In this document: one piece after another, positions 40,701-52,700 of the stretch
Layout of the letters: every line of letters begins with the position of its first letter
Numbering within the stretch: the first letter of the stretch is position 1
Source: Tubiluchus corallicola
Taxonomy: Eukaryota > Priapulida > Priapulimorpha > Priapulimorphida > Tubiluchidae
DNA: 64,000 nucleotides
Assembly (NCBI GenBank): GCA_030141605.1
Contig: JAQGDQ010000148.1
Span: 1 to 64,000 of the forward strand
Reading direction: 5' to 3'
Translations under genes and position numbers: made by a program
The notes under the pieces: model-generated
Told to the model about the DNA's origin: nothing
Seen by the model: only the letters and a program-made list of their open reading frames with translations
The model's database searches: none

Positions 40701-43700
40701 GCAAAGGTTTAGAGGAAAATTTAACACAATTATAATATGCAGCCAAGTCAGAACCAAGTTATACTTTGTAAGTAATTAATATGCGAATTTGCAAATACGC
40801 ATAAAATTTACAACAGATTTCTGTAAAGCCTAGATGTTTATTAGTAGATTGTTGAAAAGACAGCAGAGCACTAGCTGTAAATAGCTAGTTTTTACAATAT
40901 AGAGTGCATTGCAATATTGTTGTATTATTTCCCACACATTTTTGGCGCTATCAGAGAGAAAATCAAACATGGAGACAGAAATTTCAAATAGAAAAAGCAA
41001 AAACAAAAACAAAAAACCTAGAAAAGGCACAAGAAAAGGGCAAGGCTTCTTTGGATTTTCAGACAATTTAGAGGAAATTACAAAAGAACTGGAGAAGCTT
41101 ATTATATTAAACAAAACATGGAATGAAAAAAGACAAAGAAAGAAGATATGAACATATTTTCGTACAAAGAAGTTTTAGCAAAGTATGCAAGTCTACATTA
41201 CATTTGGAAATGCAAAAAGCAAAAAAAATATGAAAATATTAGTTAATTTATAAAAAGAAAAGATGCCTCATATTGCTCAATACCTTGCACATTTCACATA
41301 AAGCTTGAAATCTAGTATTCAGATGATTAACATGCTCGCTAAGAGAAGAGCCTGAGAGTTGATGGCATTTTTCTACAAGACTTGTTATAACACTTGCATG
41401 AGACTGGATGTCCTGAGCAGATGCCTGCAATGTGCAAGTGAAAAAAATAATTACAGCAATTAAAATAATGAAAAGGAAAGATTTACTGATAACAAAGCCA
41501 TAACAACAATACTTCACGTGTAGGATCTTATAGCACAATACTTTAGTTGCTACATGCTTTTAAATGCATTTTTTCATTATTTAATCCAACTTCCAAATCT
41601 ATGTTCTTAAGAATATGGTATTAACAAATTCGTAATTCAGCACTTAACTACAGACAGTTCAGAAATTTTGAGCATGCCGAACTGTAGCAAAAAAAGTTGT
41701 TTACTAATATTTTAAATCAATAACATTATCTGCTACTTTCAATTTCACTTATGCACTATTTTGTTTTATTTTGGAAACACTATAATCAGTTCTACAAATA
41801 GTAGACTCAGAATATACAAGTAAGTTATCGGAACAAAGAATCAATTAACACAATTTCAGTAGATTCCTTGTTATTTTAAAGAAACTGCTGACAGAAATGT
41901 TAGTTGTTCAATTATAGTCATCATCTAGACAAGAAAATTCCAGCTTTCACAACAAATAAATAATCCCCAAACTTTTGTGTCACAGGAACTGAATTAAGGC
42001 AGAGTTTTTTTTTACCAACCGTACAATAAATTAATATGCATCTTATACAAGTAACACTAACTGTACCTTATAATCCTGATGAACCGTTTGTTTCTCTCGA
42101 AGGTTTGCTTTCAGCGGCACCTCCTCCTTCAGAGTTCTCTCACATCCATCCAACCAAGTTTCAAAGTGGTTAACATTCTCCTCCAGAGATGACCATTGCA
42201 TGATTGCTGTTTCCATTGACACTCCGGCTTCGTTTAACCCTTTACCTAGAGTCTCCCAGCGGGCACTCAATGAATGAAGATGTTGAGCGACTACATCGCG
42301 TCCAGCGGGACTGGTGTTTGGATAAAGTTTTTCTCCAGTTGACATGGCTGTGTTGTAGTCTGACAATGCCTCATCTTTATTTTCTTGCAATTCCTGTCAA
42401 ATCGATTATGTAGGTAGTGCATAAGGGGTACAGAAACAAAGAGTAACAGTGTAGAAGGATTTATTAAATCAAAGGATTGCTGAAACAATAAGGAATCTAT
42501 CATGCCCTCAACGATCAGTATGAAAGCCTCATGCATTTCGCATAGCCAGCAATCTTGAAGGGCATGATCGAAGCAGCGATCTGAAACTCTAGGATTATTT
42601 TTCTATTGAACTGAATAGCCTACAAATTGACTGGAAATGCAAGGTACTGACTTACGGCGTTACTATGTTTCATTTCAAATAGTAGTTCACAAGTATTTCT
42701 CCTTTTTTATTTCAGATATTCCATGACCTTACAAGTTCATCACAGGCAAACATAAGATATTCAAATAAATACAAATCATTTTTGGGCATGAAGAGCCGGA
42801 CTAAGTTCATTTATAGTAGTAACAAAATCCAGTCCAAAAATATTAACATTGCAAGAAGAAAAAGGCTAGATCAGTAATATAGTTTTTGAAGTTAAACACA
42901 TATGAATAAAATCTTGTAAAGTAACACAGAAGAAAATTTAAGACCATTTAAAGTAGTAATGAGACCAACTTACGTGTCACATATGCGACAATATATGTAT
43001 CACAACAAATATTGAAAACAGCTGAAAAATATACAGTACTTGCCAAAACAGAAGATATACCAAACTATTATCATTATCCACAAACCTGTATCAATTGTTT
43101 CTTCTTTTCCAGTGTAGGCTTATCACCCTGTGTATCGCTGTTGTTAGCCAGGACCTCTTCCGCATTGCATAGCCAATGTTCAAACACATTGCATGCTTCT
43201 AAGTAGTTGGCATGATCGTCAACATTAGCCTGAGAACAATCCACATTTTCCTGGGGACAAAAATAAACAGTAAATGCTAACAAGTAAGATGGTAATGTAG
43301 TAGTAAAAAATATAAAGTAGTCTTTTTGTCATGTTCTGGATATTCCATCTGGTTAAGAGTGGTCCGACAGTATTCATTATGTTATTAACTCTAGTATGCT
43401 AGCAGTCTAGAAAAAGTACATTTCCAATTACAGAAAAAGATATTAGGGACAGCGATTCTGCTCTGTTTGAAGGAGACGGCATTGTTGGGCATGGTATTCT
43501 GCATTGTGTACATGAGAAAATCACTTAATACTTAAACACTTCTCAAGTTTGAACCTAGAACTACACTTACTTGCACTGCGGCACACAAAGTATCATATCG
43601 AACTGTCAGTTGATCTGCATTTGCAACAGCAGTGCAGCCTGGTAGTTGTTCTGCTAACAAATCAGCTTCTGATGATAACTCACGAAAGTCTGGTTCACGC

Positions 43701-46700
43701 AATATAACTTCTTTTTGTAAATTCTGCAATGAAAGACAAAAATGCTCATCACAAACATATAAAGAAATAGAGTACTTCAGAAGCAGCAGTATAGCCAATG
43801 GTAATAGGCAATAGCAGGGTTTTGTTAGACAATGCAATAAATGATCTTTTCATATGTTCACAGTTTTGCCTCGTGCACCAGTCAGTTTTGAAATAGTTAC
43901 ACCAAAGGGAAATGTTTCATGCACTTGACTCTTTATTTGGCTTAACCGACAAGTCTGACAATTGACAGTTCCTGGCTTTGGTGTTATACAGAACTTGCCT
44001 TTGAATGGACAATTAGTTATTGCTCGGGGAAAAAACAGTACTTGTCACGGCAGAAAACATACCATCATTAACACACAGGCAATGCCATAAAAGCAAATGC
44101 TCTACATAGCCATCTCTACTCAAATATCAAAGTATCAAGTTTGTACTTATATTCTAGTTGTAATGTAACACAAAAGTCAGTTTTGCATTTTAGATTTTTT
44201 TAAAACAAATTTGCTTATCCCAAAAGAGACAGACACATTCAATAGTTGTGTACTGTTAGCAATATTAAATCTTTCATATCACACTAAAAAGTTCGCTTAT
44301 TTTATTTTGAACCCAAGTTGGGGAATACAATACCTGGAAACTTTCCAAATGCTGCTGTTTTTCAGGCAAATCTGCCTGCAAACCCAAGTCTGCTTGCACA
44401 CGATGCTCCGTACGACGCAGCCAGTCTGCAAGCTTTTCGTACTCCTCCTCAAATTTATTCACGGCATTCAAACTAAGTCCTAATTCTACGGACATCATCT
44501 GTAAGTCGGAGACAAAGCCATCCACCTCCTTGTGAAGGTCATCCACCTGTTCAGACATGTCATTTAGTCGCTCCTCGGTGCAAGCCGGAGAGAAAACTTC
44601 AAACTTCTGTTCTAATGTCTGCAGTTTGGCCTTACCTTCTGGAATTGATTTCTGCATATCCTAAAACAAAATGTGGTGTATTAGTAAAGATTCTTGAAAC
44701 ATACATACAATTTTAAATAAAAGTAGATTACTGCCATACAGCGAAGTAAATGCGTTTTAATAGTTCACATGCCATCCTGCTATGTCAATGAAAATGTAGT
44801 TGTTTTAGAACCAACTCAACATATTTTACATATTATTAAAAAATAGTTATTTATTTCCAAAAGTGATGTATCTGTTGTTCTTTTCTGATGACGCAGAGTT
44901 ATTTCACAATCACCTTACGCCGTCAATGTCTCACCTTACTGGGAAAAATCTGTACGATAAATCCACATAACGATAATTGTATTGCAAAAGGCTGGAAAAC
45001 CATGTTCATTAGAAAACTCAATTTACATAAGGCAAAAAACACTCTTACTAAAACTGCAGCAAGTTTGGCAGAGATAGCATGTTTATCTGCAGATGATTCA
45101 CTGCACCACGAGACCTTCTCCTTGCTTGCATTTAACCAAATCTGTAGTGCTGATGCAGCTTCAGCAAATCTCTGAACCAAGAGCATTTCACTTGATTCAG
45201 TCATCTGAAAATGTAAAATGTAATTTCTTTTAAGTTGATTTCCTCTAAATTGATTAATGAATTAACTTTGCCACGTTGCAATAATAAGAAATGTGTCAAA
45301 GGCCTACTACAGATAAACCAAAATGTAGTTATAAAGGTCAGTGGCAGACTGCAACGTGGATAATAAACGGTTGTTCTTTTCATACAAAATGATGGTATTA
45401 TTACCAAGGATCTGCTTACCAAGCAAAGACATCACTTTTAAATACTAAATCAAAAAGCATACAGTAAAGGCAAGATAGATATTTTTATTTTTAAAATAAT
45501 TTAATATCTAAAACATGTCTTGGAGTAATCTGTCAGTAAAGGAATCTAGTATTATTGTTACCAACATGGGTGCAGCATATTGTTTTTCCCTCTCAGCCAG
45601 ATAATATACATATCCGGCTTTAGACTTGGTCTATCACATACAAACATTATATCTCATATCAGTCGAAATTCATTCATTGTTTAATAAACATCTGAAAATC
45701 GCTTAAAGAAACTGGAACTTTCAAAATCAACTTACACTTTGTCTGACAGAGAAACAAAACGCGAATCAACATATTCTAATTTACCTTGGAAATTTGTGTG
45801 CAGTCTTCATCATATCTATTGTTCAACTCTTGCAAATCCCTGAGTAAATTACTTGTTTTACTAGATGGAAATCTTTGTTCAAATGTTTCCAATGACTGAC
45901 TAGTTTGGACAAATTGCTCCTGCATATCAGCTAAGTCATCAGATAACTCCTGTAAAAGAAACAATGCAATATTCAAATTTAATTTATGATTCACTGCTTT
46001 ACGGAAGAACTAAAATTTCTTTAAATAAGCAAACAATGCCCATACCTTGCATGCTTGAATCCTATTCACTAGGTCATTATCAGAAGAAATATCCACTGCA
46101 GGCATTCTTTCTTCTACTTCGCAAAGACGTGCCTTCAGGTCATCTAACTTAAGTCTCATGTTATCCAATTCAGTGGCAGATTCCTAAAGTAAGAAAGAAT
46201 CGCTGATTTCTCAACAAAAATAGACATTTACCAAACTAACTTAACAGGTAGACCGTGAATCACATATCGCATAAATGGTGGTGACACACATTTGTTGTCT
46301 AATTACAGAATAAAATGACAAAAATTTCTTGTGTGCTATGATCTTCCTAGGTAAATACAGCCAGGAAAGGTTTTGTTGGCTAACCTTTAAACATTAGATG
46401 AAGCAACGGCGTCAATTTAATGGTAAAAACTACAATTGTCTCACATATACATCAATTAAAGCTGCAGTAAAAAAAAAGTTTCCCCAAGATCTTTGTTCAT
46501 AGTTAGAGGTGCTTAATCACCTTTAGCTAATTTGATTGCACGTATGCTGATGCTCTAGAATTAGATATTTTGAAATACCCTTTAAATTGACCAAAAAATT
46601 AAAACAAAACAAACCAAACGCAAAAGAAACCGAATTTATTATTACAATCTACTTAAAATGTCAGTGCCTTATTTCGCCAACCATTTAATCTACAAAAAAT

Positions 46701-49700
46701 GCATTTGCACTTGCATAAAAACAAGTTATAAAAAAACCTTATAAAAGCTAAACAAAACTAACCTCAAGTAGCCCGCGAAGCTTATTAGCCAAGTCAGCTG
46801 CCATGCTGAACTTGTCATTTAACTCTCCCGGCAAAAGCGACAAAGTTTCAACTGGTTGGTCTTCATTCAGTCTTTCCAGGGAACCACAACTTTTCAGTAA
46901 TTTCTTCTGTAGGCCTTTGTTGTAATCCAGTTCGCTCTGAAACCATGATTTTATTCTTCCAACTAATTAATAATTAAGTGACACTGAGGAGACTACTGAT
47001 TTATCTCAGAAATAGTGCAAAAAATTAGAAATGCTAGTTGCAGTCAGTATTTCAGAGTATAACTTGGCAAAATAAAGAGACTTCAATGTAATCACAGTGT
47101 AGTATGGTCAAGATCTTACATCTTTTCTCCCCTCATCCACACTTCAAATTTTCAATTTTAAAACAACATATAAACTTTTCCATTAATCCAATCATTTGAG
47201 TACCTATGAAAACAATCACTGGTTTATCTATCACTCCAAGCTAATTTTCTAAGAGCTAGGTGATTGATTGTTGTTACGTACCTCATACGACCTGAGCCTT
47301 CGTTCAGCTGCTGATGTGTCACCCTGTTGCAAACAGTTGTGCATTTTATCTATGATGTTATCTAACCAAGAAACCAACTCCTCCTGTAAGGCAGCTATGC
47401 GTTGCCAGACTTCCTTTGCTTTTTCTGTAAAACAATTGAAAACATACAACCAATAGTTTTCACCACTTGTGACCTAACTAAGAGAGATAACAATAAAGAT
47501 AAAAATGCATTTCTGAAAATGTAAAAATTCACCAAATTAAAACGTTATTTTGCCATTAACTCAACAGTTAAAACTACAGCTGAACTAATAAATCATTTTA
47601 CAGGTGATTTGCAAACTTGCCCATTTCTTATGCAGCTAATACCTCTTCAACAATTGTGAGGTATCCTTAAGCAAACTAAGGAAATATTGTTTGCAAAAGA
47701 ATCCCACAAATTATTTTTGTTCGCAGGCATTCCAATTGAATGTGTACTATAAAGGTAAATTTACTAAAATAGCTTCGAGTGTATTTTGCTTGCAACAAAA
47801 ATTTATACCGCACTTACCAAGTCGATTGATTTGGTCTTGCAATTTCTGATGATCATCCTTCCAGCGTTGACTAGTTGTTGCATACGAGTTTTTCAACTCA
47901 ACATACAGCTCTTCCGTACACGAAGTTTTTATATTAGGAATGGTCTTCACTAATTCTGAAACTTCATATCCATGCTTTTTCATATTGTCAATATCGGGAT
48001 GAATTTCTTGGAGCTTAACATTAGCTTCCTATAAAATAATCAACCAATAACTAAATGCACAATTAACGTAAAACAATTCTCGCAGAAAAATGGCATCATA
48101 GAATGATTTTACGCTTTTGTATTTAATCTGCCTCTAGTGCGATAAAGCAACATGATATTGCTATAATAAATAACATGCCTTCTAAATAATAGTAAAGCTG
48201 ATTGTGGCAAGCTACTAACCTATTAAAATAACAGTTGGTAGCAAATATACTAAATGCATAACTACTAATTTTGTTAAAAACAAATTAATATCGTACTTAC
48301 AGCTATATATACTGTACTAGTATACTACTACTGTATATTAGAGTAGCTGGTGCTACTATAATAGTGCATATAGCCGACTACACAGTAATTCCAACATCTT
48401 TCAGCACACTATTAGAAGAATGAGTTTTGATATTATGAGGACTGTATCACAATAACCTTAAAATTTTAAAATCAGAAGTACTACTGTAAATCATGTAAAA
48501 GGTTGCTTCCCATGCAAAAACTAACAATGCTGCTAAACACACATATATAAACATAGGAAGGTATGTTTGGTGTGGTATAGAAACTTTATTTTCAATATTC
48601 AAATGCTTATTATACTTTCAAAACAAACTACTAAGAAAAAATCAACTGATAACATGCCTTTTCATGTTCTGAATTTCTTTACCAATATTGGCATTTTAGC
48701 TGAAAATGCTAAGCACAGTATAGTTGTATTAAATAAAAAATGTTTTCCAAAAAGTAATAAAAACTAGCAAGCAAACTTGGATCTACAACAAACAAATCAT
48801 ACCTGCAAATTACTCTGGAATGCTGGGATATCACTCATATTATCCAGCCTGTGAACCACTGCAATCTCTTCCTCAAATGATTTCAAATTGGCTGCTGATC
48901 TTTCACTACTCTCCAAAAATTGTGTCCAATTAACCACAACAGAATCTACTACATCTACTGTAGTTTTACTAGTCGAGTCCACATCGTTCCATAGCAACTG
49001 GACTGTGGAGCACCTTTCCTCCACTGGCAAGCTCTTCTCCGGAAAATTGGCTTTGATATGATCAGATTGTGCTAAAAGGGTTTCCAGTGTTTCTTCTTTC
49101 TGCTGCAGTGTTGCTTGTACAGCCTATAAAAACGAAAGCATTACAGAGAAACTGCTTCCACTGAGCAAAGCAAATCTCGAAGTCTTGAATAATATACTTC
49201 TGAAAGTCTTTAACGACACACTAGAAGTTTGGGGTGCGCAAGGTTAGTATAAATGCTGATTCGCTAACCTGCTAACTGGTGATGGTATTAGAGGTTAAGA
49301 AAAGAGGTGAAACAGGCAATCAAACATGGTGGGTGCAGGCTAAAAACATGGTTAGATTTACAGACAGGTTAGGTGGGGTGGCACTTTCATAATACAAACC
49401 TGGCTATCTGCTGAGAAGGCTACCTGACTATCTGTCTAAATATGTTAAAGGATGACGGGATGGTTTTTCATATACTACCCCATTTTCATGTCGGATAAAA
49501 AGTATACATTTTAACACGATTAATATTGCAAAAGCGTTTCTGATCATTAAATAATTGATTAAAAACTTAATTAACGGCAGGCGAGCACAACTATTGATGA
49601 CGTCACAAACTAACATAATTTTCAATAGCAAAAATATTCTGTGAGTGTATTGCATGTGTTTGCGAAAGCGAAAATTGAAGGACAGTACTACTGTAAGATA

Positions 49701-52700
49701 TTCAGTGTGTTGTACTAAAACAATTTACTGCTGTGCTCGCGCATTAGCTGACGAATATGCGTAGTTCATCAGAAACGCACTTCTAAACTGAGAGGTACAG
49801 TACGTGTTTTTGTATAATGCGTTTCCGAAATGCAGGCGCTAGTGCCCATCTAACTAGCGAATGGCGAAATGCATGTAACAGCGAAGAACTAGTGGCGCGA
49901 CTGCAAAATTTTATTTATGTGGTAATAATTCTTTCACGTAAGTCATTTTTGAAAAAATACTGTGTTCCTTTTTCAATATTTTAAAGAGTATGTTTTGATC
50001 TACAGTTTAAGATTGGGTCTGATTTTGCTTTAAATTTCAAGTTTGTTTATCATATTACCACATATAAACAATAAGTGACCATGTCATAAAATCATTTCAT
50101 ACGCAAGTTGTGAGTTGATTCCTATGAATGACTTTCTGCTAACTAACGCCTATACCAAAATGTTTCATTGAGTTCACCAACTTTGCCATTAATTATTGTA
50201 GTGACAATCTTAACAGCAGAGCAAATAAAATCGATAAAAATAACATCCTAGGAATGAGCAACAAAAGCCACATTAAAAATGTCACCTTGTTTGTATCTAA
50301 GCAGTTCTTATAATGGTCCAATAGTGACTCTGATGGAACAGCATCCTCTACTCGTTGTTTTTGTTGTTGTAACCATGGTAACAGCTGATTTTCTAGTAGT
50401 TCAAAAGACTGAAGTGCTGCAATTGAGTCAGCTATGTGCTGCTCGCGTTTCTTTATCTGTAGTTCGATGGCCATTGCAGATCTAGAAATGGTAAAGGTTA
50501 TAATTATCAGCATGCAAAATTTCCCGTGTAACAACAAAATAAACAGAAAAGTGAAACAAATAAATTTGCACAAATTACATGTAACTTACTGTGACACAGC
50601 TTGAAGGTCATTCTGCAGTTTGATTACAACAGCTGGTTCTTCTACTTGCTGCTCCCGAACTGTTGCCGGGGCAACAAGAGTGATTTGAGCTTCAGACAGC
50701 ATTGACTCAATGCTGCTTTGCTGATCGTCCAAATTTGACAATTTTGCTGCAGAAAATGATGCTATTATTGTAGACTATTAGAAACATAAGTACTATAACT
50801 GCAAAAATATAAATTAAGAATGAAATGTATCAAAAATTATACAAAAATTATAACCATACCTAGTTTACAATTATTATTCTAACAAAGTATTTTAAACCTC
50901 TATTACTTCACTTTACCGGGAAATTCCTTGTCTACCAAGCCTAATGGTCAGTGTTCAGTGATCAATAAGACCAGGATTGATTAACAGATGACCACAAGTA
51001 AACACTATTAGAAACTATTAGAAGTAAACACATTAAACACTTTGATGTCAAACGCCATAGATTTGTTAAGAATTACCTTTAATGACATTAACTTGGTCGT
51101 TAATGCTAGGAATATCCTCCGATGGACACGTCTCAAGTCTTCCTTGCACTTCTTGAAGTTTTAATGTTAGTTGATTCCGTTCCACATAAAACTCAACAAG
51201 TCTATAGAACACAAGATTAATGAGTTTCAGAATTTACATGAGAAAACAAGATTAAAAATATTATATTCACGTTAAAACTCACTAAGCTGGCAAAGGTGAG
51301 TGCCTAATGAATGAAGCACTAATTTTTGTTACAGTACAGCACACTAAAAACTGGAATACAATACTCAAGCATTTAACTGATTATCAAAGATAAAACTTTA
51401 AGATGAGTCACAGAACTGCCAGCAATGCTTTACCATGTTTATGTGTATATAAATCTTTCTTCAACAATATAAACAGCCAGAGGTATTATGACCAATTAAA
51501 TCCTCTAGGAGTGGTTTACTTTTGCCTCATTTCCTCTTACTAGTCTGGTCTCTAGCAGTGCATAACTTTAGAATCAAGCATAGACTGTCAACATTCAGAT
51601 ATTGCACACAAAAATGATTTGTTTTTATTTTTTCTTAACTGATAATTGAATTTATTTCTTGCAGGTAATATAACAAATTTACTACAACTATGCTTCACAT
51701 TTATAACAGGACAAACACATTTATCGTGTTATCATTTCATTTGCAAATTTGCAAGCTAGCTCTACAGCAAATTCATCTGCAAGCAATCCAATGAAATATT
51801 GTTCATTTATTTATTCCAATTATGCATTTAACTAAAGTTTTAATAAAAATAGTCTATTAGCATTTTGCTTTTTCTCTCCTTAGAGCAAGGAATGCAAGTA
51901 GAATTGTAGATGTTTACTTTTCAATAACGTGTTCTCTGGTGGAAATGACAGTTGTCACTGTAGCATAACACTTTGTTGCTGTGGCAACTCGCTCTTTCAG
52001 GTCTTCAGCTTCTGTACCAGCTACTGACATTTCATTCATATCTGCTTCAACACTCTGGACTAGATTTGCCTTTTGCTCTGTGTGCAGTTTCATAAGCTAA
52101 AACAAGGACCCATATTCAGCTACAGTTCATACGCTTCACAATACACATTCTCTTATAAGGCAGTTTATGTACCACGTTATTTGTTGACTTCCAAATTAAC
52201 TTCCAAATATATTCTAAAGAATAGTAGTAACAAATGACATTGTTTTTTTACACATAAAGCTGTACTCAATATTAGGTTGTGGCAGAACTGGAAAGTTGTT
52301 CATTGACAATGCCAGTCCTCTAAGAAAAGACAACGAGCTGGCAGGTATGTCTCAGCTACAAATGTTATTTGTTATGCCACTTGTAAATGGCCACAAATTC
52401 GTCGTTAGAATATAAAATTGCTTTAAGCAACGAAGTCATCAGAAAATCCAAGCATTCATTTCCAACTGGGAAAACTAATGGCAAAAGATTGTTATTGTTA
52501 AAATGAATTCTCACCGAACACAGCATCTTTGAGCGATAACAATAAAACAATATGTAAAGAAGAAATGAAAATCCTACCTTTACGTCATTAAGACAACTTT
52601 CCAAGTTTTCAGGTTGAATGGTATTTGTTACTGCTAATTTGGTCTGCACTGTATTCAACCACTTGTTCAGCTCTTCAAGTTTATCATAGAATGCAATGCG

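Noticed and set aside
40909-41151. Lysine-rich plus-strand reading of 80 codons (SNRKSKNKNKKPRK)
   Set aside because: It lies in an A-rich intron, has no splice or start context and its composition follows the base bias.
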